This document shows positions 1 through 11,535 of a stretch of DNA of 35,450 nt, piece after piece. The notes under the pieces are model-generated. The model was not told the origin of the DNA. It made no database searches and saw only the letters and a list, made by a program, of their open reading frames with translations. The stretch is from Ettlia oleoabundans (Eukaryota > Chlorophyta > Chlorophyceae > Chlamydomonadales), in NCBI GenBank assembly GCA_019693395.1, contig JAAMXP010001762.1, positions 1 to 35,450 of the forward strand, written 5' to 3'. A program made the position numbers and the translations under genes. Every line of letters begins with the position of its first letter. Position 1 is the first letter of the stretch.

Positions 1-221
1 GCTTCAACCAATGCAGCAGCCAGTCAATAAGTCAGCGAGGTGCACAACGGCGATTTGATTGGTCTTGTGAGATTGTGATGAGGACTGGATGGACAAGTTG
101 AGTGCAACAGGTAGAAAGTTGCTCAAGGGTCAGCAATAAGCATTCAAGCATACAACCAAGTGCAGCAGGAATGAAAGGCATGCCAGATTGGCGCTACGTT
201 GGGTCACATCTTCCATCTCAC

Positions 222-830
222 GTGTGGTGTGTGCCGTACTCGTAGGGTAGCGGCGGCGCAAACAGCAGCATGCGGTCCTCCGGGCCGGCATCATACATGT
301 CTAGTGTCATCTTGAAGGCTCTGGAGGTTGACAATCCGCAAGGGGCACCATGCAGCAGTAATCACCTATCCAAGCACATATTGCCTCGCTTCGCAACAGT
401 CTTAAGCAAACCTCCCTGCTTGACCCAGGCCTGCAATTGATTGCTTATTTTTGCCCTGCTTGCTTATGGCTGCATGGTTTTGCGACACCCTCAGATAGCA
501 TCAATGCAGAGAATAGGCAAGTGGCAACCACTCACCGTTCGCCGCCCATCTTTTCACTATGCACCAACACCAGCCGAGGCACAGCACGCAGGTCTGGGCA
601 TGCTGAGAGCAGCCACTTGAGATCTAGCATGAAATTGCAGACAAGGCACCATCGCATGGGTCCTGTCACAAGGTCCGCAAATGTCACCCCCAGAAAGCCC
701 TCGGTAGCCCAGCTGCAAGACAGTGGCCGTGGAGAGCCATTATCTGTAGTGCATGGCAGGGCACAATGCAGCACAAGGGGCACTGGTAATGCTGGCAGGC
801 TACTGAGACGCACTTCGGGCTCTCCCGCAC
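222..830 (-). CDS. TDP1: Tyrosyl-DNA phosphodiesterase 1, partial (gene runs off the left edge)
   Basis: TDP1 hydrolyses the 3'-phosphotyrosyl bond left when topoisomerase I stalls on DNA, and acts in the nucleus. Two exons are supported. Exon 536..712 (possibly extending to about 830 without an intron, because the frame stays open) carries WATEGFLGVTFADL, then NFMLDLKWLLSACP, then VPRLVLVHSEK. This matches the start of the TDP1 catalytic domain in plants (NYMVDIDWLLSACP...VHGE). Exon 222..320 ends in EYGTHHT plus a split Lys codon, the first half of the HxK motif region (plant and human TDP1 have FGTHH(T/S)K). Phases agree: CG|GTGAGT at 536 joins acceptor CAG before 320, and the donor AC|GTGAG lies just below 222. 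The second HKD half lies outside the window. N-terminal exons upstream of 830 are uncertain. A reading frame at about 830-1130 beginning after a good acceptor may contribute, but I recognise no FHA domain in it. Confidence 0.78.
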
Positions 831-2400
831 ACAGGTCAGATGCATGGGGGCATCTGGCAAGCGGTCGAGTGGATCGCCTGCGGTGCCATCAACTGGCCCT
901 TGGCTGCTGCCATGCTGCACTGAAGGTAAGGGGCCGGTTGGGAGCAGCCAATCGACAAGATCATCGACATCAAAACAAATGCTGGAGGCGGGGCGCTCAC
1001 GGCTGCCGTTCTCCGCTGCTACTGCGGCAACGCTCTTTGGCTGCGTCTCCCCATAAGTCACGTAGTGCACTGTTGTCGCCTGACGGCCGCTCACAAAGAA
1101 GCGCATGTTGGTTGTGATATTTGCCCACTGCAAACAGACAAGGAAAGCTGAAGCAACAGTGGACAAGGCGGCCAGCCAGCATGTGGCACGCCACTGCATG
1201 TTTACCACTTACTTCCGACTGCTCCAGGATGTTTATTGGCTGGTAGACACTGCCATGGCCCTCCTCCACAACAATAGCTGGAGATGGTGAGGTGGCGGCA
1301 AGGCGGGAGCAGCGGCATCAAGCGGCGGTGACCGGTGAAGCAAGCTTTGTTTTACTCAAACCAGCATACGCTGATCAAGCTTACATGTGTCAACGGAGCC
1401 GAAACCCCTCCGACCAAGCGCTCTTAAGTGGATAACGCAAAGCGCTTACCCGACCGTCCCTCATTCCAAAGTGTAGCGAGCCCTTCAGCCCCAGCGGTTA
1501 CTGCCACAGTAAACCCAGCACACTCTCCCAAGTCGCGGAAAAGCGAGCCTTCAGTCAGCTCGGTGATGGGCTGGCCCTGGGTCGCACAATCCAGGGCATC
1601 GGTTGTCAATCAATGGTTGGAGACAAGGTTGAACTCGCGACGACGCGCTAAGAACCTGCCAGGGGCACACGCAGCGTCCACAGCGCAGCGCCGGTGACTT
1701 GCGCCGCAGGCATAGTGATGCAGACGTTCATTCCAGGATCAGGTGCTCGATTCTTAGACCGTAAACGGCCCAAAGGATCACGGACACGAATTTAAAGGTA
1801 ATATTGAGCCAACTGCAACCATATTTTATTACTCAACATTTCAAAGCCAAACACGGAACCCACCCGCAACAAAGGGTGGGAGCGGGGCACACGTGGATGG
1901 GTGAGGTCAGTGAAAGAAATTTGGGAAATAAGCAAGTGGGGGAGATGGGGCAATCAGCGGGGTTGGGATCTCATGAGCTGGCCCTGTGACAAGGCCCGGC
2001 CATGCGATATCCCATGTCCAGGGCTGCCCACCCTGCTTGTAAGGTGCGGCAGCAACTGGAGCGGGATGGGCAGCGGCACAAATAGCTCCTGAGCCAGCAG
2101 GTCTACTGATTGTGGCCGGGTTCCAAAGCACAGCAATAAAATTGGTGCGGTCATGCAACGACATTGCGATTGCATCGCCGGCGGCTGCCAGCAAGCAGAC
2201 GCAGTAGCCACTTGTTTGCTTGCACAACGGGCTGGCCTGGGGCAGCCAAGAGCAGAAACCATTCATCAAACTGATTGCTCTATGCTGTCACAGGTTGAAC
2301 AAAGACTAGCTGCCCGAAAACTTCCAGCGGAGCATGACGCAGCGCTCAGCAGCATGTAGGGCCGGTGGGTTGTACAGTGGTTAACTATAGCACAGGGCTG
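831..2400. other. No confident gene; probable TDP1 5' region and intergenic DNA
   Basis: A minus-strand open frame (about 1130 down to 830) follows a strong acceptor (TTGTCTGTTTGCAG near 1129) and could be a 5' exon of the TDP1 gene. It contains a peptide CFDVDDLVDWLLP that I cannot place in a family. From about 1300 to 2400 I see no conserved peptide on either strand; the open frames there have no convincing splice partners. Confidence 0.4.
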
Positions 2401-2405
2401 AGACA

Positions 2406-2435
2406 TTACACTTTCAACTTGATCGGACTCTTACA
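2406..2435 (-). terminator. Candidate polyadenylation signals of the P450 gene
   Basis: Two copies of TGTAA on the minus strand (plus-strand TTACA at 2406-2410 and 2431-2435) lie about 315-345 nt beyond the P450 stop codon. TGTAA is the usual green-algal polyadenylation signal. No closer copy was seen. Confidence 0.4.
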
Positions 2436-2749
2436 CCAAAATTCTACCTAAGATCTCGACTACACTGAATCCAGGCGTGTGCTTCCTGACAGGGCAGCAT
2501 GTGCAGGACAGCACACAGCCAAGGTGTTGCACATGATGACGGTAAATGAAACAACATATAATGGCGTATATGACGCAATCGAACACCGTTGAATCAACCG
2601 GCGTTGGAAGATATGACTGTTGAAGGGGAGCATTAATACAAAGGGTTCATGACAGACAGGCACAGTGACCAGTGACCAGAAGATGTATCAATCAGAGCAG
2701 GGTTGGGAGGCAGTCCACTGGCACCCTCAAACCCTAACCCGCAGCGTGC

Positions 2750-5700
2750 TCACTGCCGCAGTTTCAGCCTGAGGCGGATGCCTTCTTTGCACTGCAATGT
2801 CAGCTTCATCACCTCAGCCTTGCGCACGTCGTCGCGGCTGCCCATTTCTGGCGCCACAGACAGCTCAAACCTGCCCACGATGGCTGCCAGCACCGTGCGG
2901 GCCTCCATCAGCGCTAGGTTCTGACCGATGCAGTCCCGTGGTCCTAGAAACAAACAAACAAACACACAAACAAGCAAGCAAATAGCACACCAGGTGGGCA
3001 GGCCGCATGGTCAGCAAAGCAGGGTGGGAAATACGACAGCGGAGGGGCGACGGTTACGCATTTGCCAGCTGCAATGGGTAATAATGACTCCACGTGGCAC
3101 AAGCACTGGGTGTAAAGCGCCTTGCGGTAGGTGGATCCAGCTGCCGTCAGTGCCCTGTGCTAGTCGATGCACATGCATGCTCACCATCGGAGAATGGAAG
3201 GTAGCTCTTTGAGGGGTTGCTAGCGAGACCGACAGCAGTTGGGCCTGTCACTGCGCCGTCAGTGGCCACCTGCCCCTCGAGCTCCCACCGCTCCGGCCAG
3301 AAGTCATGAGCCCGCTCCCTGCAGCGGCGGCAGAGGCTGCAGCAATGAGGCCTGCACCTGCAGCCCTCAGCGCCGCTTGCCCCGCTGCCTGCAACAGCCC
3401 CTGCAACAGCGTCTTCATGCACGTACCACTAACCGGCCAGAGCTGGGTGATAGTTGTAGACCCTTGGCGCTCCCTCACCAGTTGTGCTCGGAGGTCAGCA
3501 ATGTGATGAAGGGCACCCAGATCATCGTACCAGCGCTCAAGCGATAGCCACCCAAGTTGACTTCCTTGTTGGCCTTCCTGCAGGCGGCAAGTGGCCATGC
3601 GATGATGCCAGCAGGACAAGGTGACGGCAGTTTGAGGACAGAAACAGTCAGCACTGCGGCAGGACTTGCGTAATTCCAACCCTGACGGCGGATCCGAATT
3701 CAACCAGCTGGCAGAAAGGAGATGACTTGGTGTGCTGTGACATGCACGCACCAGGCCTACCCAGCAAAGCTCAGGTGCATCACTCAGGCATTCTTGCCAA
3801 TAATGACAGGAGCCCCGGCTGCTTGAAGGTTCACCAACCCACCTGATGGTTCCGTTGGATGCCACAGGGTGCAGCCGCATGGACTCCTTCAGCACGCAAT
3901 TGAGGAAAGGCAGCGCTGTCAGGTCAGCAAACTCCAGAGGGCGGGCACCTGGGCCCAGCAGGCCGGCAGCCCCCAGCTCTGCCTCCAGCCTGCGCTGCAC
4001 TGCTGGGTTGCTGGCAATCTCATATGCTGCCCACGCGATGGAGTGCGCCGTCGTCTCAAACCTGCAGCAGCTTCGGCAACAGATGTCGATATGCACTGCC
4101 AACATGGGACATGGGACCAACATGGCATGGCTGTATCAGCAAAGCAGGGGGGGAGCAGAGCAAGACGAAACCAACAGCAAGTTGCGGCCCTATAAATTGT
4201 CGGTGCGAGAACCAAACATTGTCCCCCCATGCGGCTCCCCCTACCCTGCGATGAGGTAGGCAGCCACATTGGGCAACAGGACTTCGTCGCTGAATGGCAG
4301 CCGCGCCAGGCAGACGCGCAGGCTCATGTCACCCTCAGCATCAGCCGCTGCTAGGTCTGTCTGCCGCACGCTCTTCAGCAGGATGCCCCACCACTTGTGG
4401 CAGGCCTGCAGTGCTCGGAGGCGGATGGCAAGTGACAACAACAGCAGCGGATGGCTGCCTGACTATCATTCAATAAACAGGTGGTGGTGCAGAAGGACAG
4501 AATAGTGGTGTTGGTATGCCTAAATCTTGACCACGCTTAAAACACACACAATATTGCTAGCTCACAATTAAGGACCTGGCCACCAAACGTCCCACCATGC
4601 AAAGCAGACGACATTTTGGCACCTTCCTAATGGGCTGCATGCTCTGATTCAGGACACCCTCAATGCACGCATGCCTACAAATGAGCTAACGCCCAACTCA
4701 CCGCAAGCCATCCACCCAACCAGTTGCACCCCTGATTATCGCGCACCTTGACCCTCTGGTTGAACTTTCGGGCGTCTGGCAGGAAGGGCAGGGTGCGTTG
4801 CAGGAGCGGGCGCATTGGGTTGGTGGCTCGAAGCGTGAACTCCCCCAGCAGTGGCGGGATGACCTCAAACAGCTCGCAGGGGCCAAATGTGCGCGCCTTG
4901 AAGTCATAGCTGCAACCGTGTAGGCAGTTAACGAGGAAAATTGGGGTTTAGACTGCCTGCCAGCAATGCAGTGGCAGCAATCCTGCAAGCATGCATTTCC
5001 ACCCTCTGCTGGAATGGCTGCTATCCTGGCCGTAGCGCCTGCACAGATATTTGCCCTTTTACCAAGCAAGGTGATTCCCGTGAAGAAACACTGCAGGCAA
5101 GACGCACCCAAAACCGGTGTCTCCAATGAGGTCGAGGGTGGCGCGCATCGCCGTTTCCGTCATGTTAATCACGTCCTGCCCTGCTGTCACCTTGGCCGTC
5201 AGCACATCACACAACTCATTGGTGATCTGCAGCAGGAGAAGAATGAGCACCTCAGGTGACGCCCTTCGTGAACATGGCTGGCTTGCAGGCAGCAAGGCAT
5301 GATGGAAGGCACCATGGAGGCAGACAGGGAGAAAGCTGGGGCACATGTGGTCGCATGCCAAGAAGGCTAATTTTGAGTGTGCCAGCTGGCAGGTGTGGTA
5401 GGTAGGTCTCACGTTCATCAGGGTGGGGAAGGCTTTGCGGATCATGGCAGGGCTGCAACAAGGATGGGGCACACATTCTTTTGGATGGTTAAAGCAATAA
5501 ATGGGACTTCCGTACTTGAACGGTCATCGGTCAAACAGGCAGAACACCTTGGTGTGCCAGGAATGCAGGGAGCCGGGACGCAAGGCACTGACAGTTGATG
5601 TGCGAAACAGCTTTTTGGAGTGTGCGTGAGTTTTGTAGAAGTTTGTGCTGCAGTACTGTGCGGTATCAAGCGGAATGAGGCTGGCTCAACATCACCTGAA

Positions 5701-6916
5701 GGCGGGGGCGGTTCCCTTGCGTACAATCTTCCACTCCTCATAGTCATGTGTGTTGAAGAAGGAGCGGTGGCCAATGGGACTGAATAGCTGCACACATGCA
5801 TGGGTGCGACATGCTGAAATCATACGGCACGCTTTCAATAGAAAGGCCAGGGCTAAGCGGCTCCCCAGGCTGCTGAACTTCGCCCATTGTTACCGGCACA
5901 GCGAAATTGGCTATGGATGCTGGGGATGGATGCCGCGCTGTGTGATTCATTCGTTAACCCTCAACCGGCGCATACGCAGTCAGACCCACTTGCAGCCCCT
6001 CAACTCCAACACCTTCTATCAACCATCCAAGAATCCGGCACAGCTTATTACCCTACCAGCCCAACCAGCCATGCACCTCATCCACCGTGTCGTAAAATTC
6101 AGCGGCTTTGGGCAGATCGCTAGAGCGGGACAGCACCACCTGGATGAGCCCAGGATCACTCAGCACCACCACCTGCACAGAGGATGGAGGGAAGGGGCCG
6201 GCAGGCGCAAATCACGAGGAAGCACGGTAACAACCGTGTCTGCCAAGCTCCTGGTTCCCATGCACAGCCAAGAATGGATGCTATCCGCAGGTGTCATTGG
6301 TGAATCTGCCATATAAATCACTAAGCAAGAACGCTAGGCTTCTCCCAGCACAGCCCTGGTGCCTTTGACACTTTACTGCGCTGAGACCTGCTCACCTTCA
6401 TATGAAGCAAACGCACGCGGAACATCCCCTTGGCCCCATAGTTCTTGCAGCATTCCTGCCAGAACTGGTGCACGTTCAGCACGTTCATCTGCAAAGAGTT
6501 CAGCAAGCAAACCCTTTGTGTTGTTTATGTCCCTCTACCACACTCTCCTGGAGCAAATGGGCGAGCGGCCGTCCCGCTAGAAAGGCGGCATCTTCTGTCT
6601 GCCGTGTAGACCGCACAGCTGCTGTTCTGTGCTAATTGCGCACCTGTGGAAGGTGGCCGAGCAGTCGGGAGCCCGGCGGAGGCCCGGGAACTTTGCTCCA
6701 GTCATCGCTATTGCTGCTCAGGAACCATAGGCTGCTCAGCGCAATGATCAATAGGATCGCTATAGACACCGATAACGAAAAGTTGCCCGTGAACACCGAT
6801 CCAGGAAGCAAAGCGGGCAGCTCGCCACGGGTTGCGTTCACCGGGAACGCCCACATAGGCTTAGCGCGCCTCTGGTTTGCAAAAAACCTGCTTAATTTGC
6901 CGTGCTGCACAGACAT
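2750..6916 (-). CDS. Cytochrome P450 monooxygenase, membrane anchored
   Basis: Haem-thiolate monooxygenase; the substrate cannot be told from sequence. Exons, 5' to 3': 6644..6916, 6396..6488, 6077..6172, 5696..5787, 5413..5452, 5108..5226, 4747..4909, 4245..4405, 3843..4061, 3479..3577, 3185..3318, 2750..2943. All phases match, giving 560 aa, a normal P450 length. Residues 1-45 are basic/Ser-containing and could be a targeting peptide. One hydrophobic helix lies at about 46-67, followed by the Pro-rich hinge VPGPPPGS (76-83). Landmarks: the C-helix region W..VRKGTAPAF, I-helix AGFETT (345-350), ExxR as E405-R408, PERW (460-463), and haem loop FSDGPRDCIG with ligand Cys501. The start is the first ATG; the frame is open further only through a TTG. 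One exon is only 40 nt. No family number is assigned. The gene is followed upstream by the co-directional fibrillin gene. Confidence 0.93.
2947..2982. repeat. CAAA/CAAG microsatellite in the last P450 intron
   Basis: A run of CAAA, CACA and CAAG units lies immediately next to the last acceptor of the P450 gene. On the coding strand it reads as a T/G-rich tract (TTTG repeats) and provides the pyrimidine-rich stretch of that acceptor. Confidence 0.7.
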
Positions 6917-7160
6917 TGGTCGGATCAATGAGTACCTTGCTGTACTGCATCGTCAGGGCGGTAAAACTCAGCATGGCTCGCAGGCTTTCCTCTTCCACAA
7001 CAATTTGTATGCCGCTGAGTTGTTCACAGTTCTTCAATAAAAGTTTCAGGGCAAGTAATCAATGATCAGGAAGTACAGGGAAGGCTTGGACACGTATGTG
7101 TATGTAGAAGACACGTTCAGCAGAGGGCAGCAATCATCTCTGAGAGACTTATTCAGCTTC

Positions 7161-8067
7161 TCAGTTAAAGCGACGTGGAGGCCCATCACGTGCCACAACC
7201 AGCGTGTCGCCACGAGAATCCTGAGCCACGCGAATCTGGGAGTCCATATACACTGCGTCAAACCAGCCCTTGCCGAACGGCGGCAGCTGAAGCTTGCGTT
7301 CCCTTGGGAGCTTAAGGGCGGCGGCTTCAAACTGAAAACCAGTCCGCTGGGGACCCAAGATCTCAACTGATGAGTCCACAATAAAGGCTCCCTCTGGAGG
7401 GAAGGTGATCACGTTTTGCAGGCTGCCTTCCTCCACATCAATAACCTGCGACATTGAAAATGTTGCTTCATTTGTTGGCTGCTGCACAACATGGGCGCAT
7501 GCAGCATGGGCACAGCAGACAGCCTGGCAAGTACAGCTTCAAAGCACCTGGAAAACATCCCCTGCCGATGTGCCGAACAAGCCTGCGTTCTTGATTATGA
7601 ATAGTGTCTCCTGCGGCAGGCAAGCGAAGCATGCATGCAGGCTAGCAGGTTAGAAGGCGCTGGGTGGCAGCAGGACACACATGACTCAGCAGGCTAACAT
7701 TCGCATTCTCTTGACGACAACAATGAACCTTTTCAGTGGTCCAGAGTAGCCGCCAAGTAGCGCTTAGCCCAGTGTCAGTAGTGGTGCTAGCGGCGCCCAG
7801 CTGTGATAACTCCGCTACTGCCGCCAGCACTCCGTCTCGTTGCTGCTGGTTCAAACCGCGTTCGCTGCCTTCTATGCTCCTTAGCAACCGCTGCACTGCC
7901 TGCCGCTCGACGCTATCCTGAGCCGGCGGGGTTTTCGACGAGCGAAATAGGTTCCCAAATATGGCTAGTGTCGGACACGCGCCTCTGCCACGAAAACCGC
8001 ATCTGCTTCTTGATCTGGGGACGCTGAAGGCCGCTGGCTTGCTAGACCAGATGGAATGCTGCGCCAT
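7161..8067 (-). CDS. Plastid-lipid-associated protein / fibrillin (PAP domain)
   Basis: Fibrillins coat plastoglobules and thylakoid surfaces and bind lipophilic molecules such as carotenoids and prenylquinones. Exons 7729..8067, 7548..7610 and 7161..7445 join in phase 0 and give 228 aa, a usual length for small fibrillins. Residues 1-45 are rich in Ser/Arg with few acids (MAQHSIWSSKP...), as in plastid transit peptides. The PAP fold follows: an N-terminal helix RLLRSIEGSERG, the hallmark TWRLLWTTEKETLFI across the first splice site, then AGDVFQVIDVEEG, the EILGPQRTGFQFE strand, and the C-terminal signature LPPFGKGWFDAVYMD (about 188-203) followed by RVAQD.RGD.LVVARD. The start ATG at 8067 begins the transit-like segment; an in-frame extension upstream lacks such character. 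The stop is 245 bp upstream of the P450 start. Which fibrillin subfamily is unclear. Confidence 0.93.
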
Positions 8068-8418
8068 GTCGTCCCGGCTGCTCAAAGTTACACCGTGTTC
8101 AGTAGAACAGTGTTTCAAAACGGCAATGAGCTGCTTCGCAGTGCGGAGGCTTCCACCCCACGTCCCGTTGGCGATGGCGGCGAGCACGGCAGGCACAGGC
8201 AGCAGCCGCATTTGTTGTGCATCAAGGAATCCAGTAGTGCCAGCCTGATAATGCAACCCCGGTTTAAGATCGAAATGAAGCTTGTAATGAGCGAATTGGC
8301 GCAGTTAGCAGCACTATATCGACAATCATGCAGATTGCTTAGATCTATGCAATGCAAGTCTTGAAACGAAATAGGAACCCAGCTCGGCATCCCAACTCTT
8401 CATCAATCAGAGCTACAT

Positions 8419-8423
8419 TTACA
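8419..8423 (-). terminator. Polyadenylation signal of the SDR gene
   Basis: TGTAA on the minus strand, 118 nt after the SDR stop codon, matching the green-algal polyadenylation consensus. Confidence 0.5.
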
Positions 8424-8540
8424 AGTGGCGTGACCTTAACAAAGTATCAAATTGACAACTACATGTGCTCAGCATGTCCAAGAAAGTAGGATCCCACATC
8501 TGCAACTTAAAGCTGAGTCGAGAGGGGCAGTGCGGCCACA

Positions 8541-11265
8541 TCAGGCGGCGCTGCTGGGCTGCACAGCCTTGAGGACGATCTCCTCCGGCACGCAGTTCGC
8601 AGAGACACGGAACGCCAGCAGCACAGCCTCGGCAACATCATTGGGATCAATGGCGCCTTGGCCACCTGCAGGGAGGCCAGGGCACAGGAGGCAGGGTCAG
8701 GGGCAATGCAGCAGGATGTGTGTTTAAAAGGTCGGCTACGAGCAGGCGAAACAAGCAGAGCAAAGCGGAGCAGACCAGGTCAAGGCACTGCATGGCCAGC
8801 TGATGGTTCAGCAGCCCTCAGCAGGAGCGTCAAGGAAAAGCACGCAGCCCTTCCATCGTTGTCATTTAGTTTGGGCACGTGCAAACTGAACCCACCCTGC
8901 TTGGCGGTCTCCTCAAGCATGGCGGTCTGGCCCACATTGCCTGCAGACAGGATGCCAAACACCCTTAAGTACGCATTCTGGAAGGGGAGGTGGCCAGCAG
9001 GCCAATTCGTAAGCTACAACTCCTCTGTAGCCCAGCCCTACAAGGCTTACTGAGCGGAACTTTGTAACAAACGGGCATCTAGGTGGTGGCAGTGGTTGGA
9101 TTTAGACGATACGGTTGGGCAGAAATATCTCGAGGCTGATGAAGCAGGCAGGGGTCGCTGCTAACCTGCGGCGATGTGCATAACCTTGACGTTCTTGGTG
9201 CGCAGTGCCTGTCGGCAGGCAGAAAACACAAATCAGGGTTAATGCCTTGAATTAGGATGGTAGCCCGCAAGAGGCGGCCCTGGGGCCGTTCCTCTGCTGG
9301 CTTCCTCAATCCACGCCCAAGGGCGTATTCTTTCTTTCTTTCTTGGCTTGAACTAGGAACCAAGGCATTACACACACAAGAGGCTTTTGCTTGCTGGCAG
9401 CGGTGCGCCACACGCTGCACAAAGATGTGGTAAGATGCACTAACAAGGACTAACGCGTTGACACAAGTGCAATTGCTGAGGCCAGCACATGGCAGCAATG
9501 CTCACAAGCGTGCCATGATCCCAGAGAAGGGGCGGTGGCAAATGACAGGCACCATGCGTACCTCGTAAGCGGACTTGCAGAAGCCACGCAGAGCATACTT
9601 GGAAGCGGCTGCAGCAGCAGGGAGCGAGGGCAGTGTCACGTACAGTCCATTCCGTGGAATAGTAGGGAGGGCAGCGCAAGGCAATACACTGTACTTTCTA
9701 TAGCAGGATGCAAACGCATATAAGTCCGCAGTGTCAACAATCCTTTTTGGCAATCACTCGCCCCCAAACCAAACAAGACAGCATGCCCGGCCACTCACCG
9801 TAAGCAGCATGCTTGGGGCCAGTGTGCACGGCCTCGACATCTCCAATGCAAATGATAGCTCCATCACCCTGCGCCAGGCAAGTGAAGACAACGTAAAGAG
9901 CAGGAGGCCTGCCCACAACTGGCAACTAGCAGGATGCACGCTCAACAGTCACACAACAACGTACTTCAACACGCAAAAGCAGCTGTTAAACTAGCAGACT
10001 CCACAACCTCATGTTCAACCCACCTTCTCCACCATCTTCGGTGCTAGAGCGCGAATGAGGCGCATGGGGGCATGGACGTTGATGTGCATCATGCGGTGCC
10101 ACTCATCTGGGTTGCCTGCGTTTGAACGAGTTTGCACACGCATGGCACAATATATGCATTTGGCAGGGAACCTGGTCTACTTGTAAGCAAGCATGATCTC
10201 GTGGATTCAAGCTGGGACAGCTTTGCACATGGAACGGAACATTCTTACAAACTTCTCATGCTGCATAAGGCGCGTGCCAGGCAAAGTGCTGGTAAGAAGC
10301 ATGTGCATGAGCCAGGTGTTGCATTGCCCACATTGCGGCACCCACCCTTGAGGGGATCATCCTCTGCTCCCACAAAGACTCCAGCACTGCGCAGTGGGGA
10401 GAATTCGCAATACAGAGGCCGGTCTGTACATGCACCAGTCACACAGATGAGACAGTGAGAAACAGCAAGCACTAAAACAGCAAGCAGCAACACACCAGAC
10501 CCTGGGGCAACACGCATAAAAGCTAAAGGCCAGCTTTTTGCGGAAGCAATAGCAGAGGTAGGGCAGTAACCATGGATGGCTGGGTGCATAGCAGTCAGAG
10601 GCAAGGACAAGGGAAAGCTGCACTCACTTCATGATGGCAACATCCACTCCCATGCCAGCCAGCTTGTCACCCAGCGACTGCACAGCGTCGCGGTCAGCCA
10701 GATCGCAGGTGTTGATGTCCACATCGGCAGCACCCTCGGACTTGCACTTCTCCTGGCACTGCAGACGGGATGGGCGGTACAAACCGGCCCAACCAGCAGC
10801 CCGACGCAATCAATTTGTAGGACGACGCGCGGCAGCCTATGCAGATCGCACCTTAAAACTGGGGCGCAGGCAGTCAACTGCCTAGGAAATCTACCTAGGA
10901 AATCTACCTAAATGTTAAGTAACCACCAACGGAGATGGCTGTAACGGCAGCACACAGTGCACCTGCCGCCATACTGCAGCAGTAGTGCAGCTGCCACCCA
11001 GGGGCAGCCTTGGACCTTGGATGGCGCAGAGCCCTACCTGCGTCAGCTCGTCGCCCTTCTCAGCAACCAGCACCAGCTTGGCTCCCTGCCTGCATAGCAT
11101 GCCTAGTTGATGTTGGTAGTACTTTTACAACACAATTCACTGCCAAGTTGCCCAATCGCACAGAAAGCAGCCCCACCTGGCCATAGTGCAGGCAATAGTC
11201 TCCCCGATGCCTCGGCTGGCGCCGGTGATGAGCACCGTCTTGTTTTGCAGCAGCTTCTCGGACAT
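8541..11265 (-). CDS. Short-chain dehydrogenase/reductase (SDR), atypical active site
   Basis: NAD(P)-dependent oxidoreductase of the classical SDR fold; substrate unknown. Exons: 11177..11265, 11038..11089, 10628..10758, 10346..10386, 10024..10115, 9799..9868, 9562..9608, 9166..9208, 8896..8940, 8541..8665. All ten join in phase to 244 aa, the classical SDR length. Seen: the dinucleotide loop TGASRGIG at 14-21, a CDLAD acidic segment, the NAG motif at 91-93 (NAGV, created across a splice), and YAASK with Tyr158 and Lys162. The position 13 residues before the Tyr, normally the catalytic Ser, is Asp145 (context ICIGDVEAV), and the usual PG after the active site reads AAG. So catalysis may be altered or lost. 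No transit peptide is obvious from the ATG at 11265; an in-frame hydrophobic extension to 11349 exists but starts without ATG. Five exons are under 50 nt. The gene diverges from X-A with 270 bp between starts. Confidence 0.92.
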
Positions 11266-11430
11266 GTTTGCGAAGATCTTGGAGTAACGGACGGCGTGTA
11301 ACAGGATGCAAAGCAACAAATGAGACAGCGGAGTTGGCAAACAAGGCAACCTAGATGAGATCCAAGACCCACACTCGCGTGCATGCTGTGCCAGCGTGGC
11401 CGACTTCGTTGCAAGGACGCCGCAGCCGGG

Positions 11431-11436
11431 TATATT
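11431..11436 (+). promoter_or_regulatory. Candidate TATA box for gene X-A
   Basis: TATATT lies about 100 bp upstream of the X-A start codon, inside the 270 bp divergent region shared with the SDR gene. Confidence 0.3.
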
Positions 11437-11535
11437 GTAGGATCGACCTCACTCCTGCCATTTCGGTAAACTTTTATGGTGCACAACACCTCATCAACGC
11501 TGCACGCGTTATTCAGCAAAGGTTACCACGTTTCA

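Noticed and set aside
437..1117. Long plus-strand open frame (226 codons) opposite the TDP1 exons
   Set aside because: It overlaps the recognisable TDP1 peptide on the other strand, begins without ATG and has a composition typical of antisense shadows.
3248..4123. Continuous 291-codon minus-strand frame across several P450 exons
   Set aside because: Only 3843-4061 matches P450 sequence in this frame. The rest is intron, or exons read in the wrong frame, as shown by the conserved segments IWVPFITLL and FWPERW in another frame.
2750..11265. Biosynthetic gene cluster (P450, fibrillin, SDR on one strand)
   Set aside because: Three adjacent co-directional genes are suggestive, but there is no terpene, polyketide or other core enzyme. 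The neighbours (TDP1, Mg-chelatase H, SAD1) are housekeeping or unrelated.
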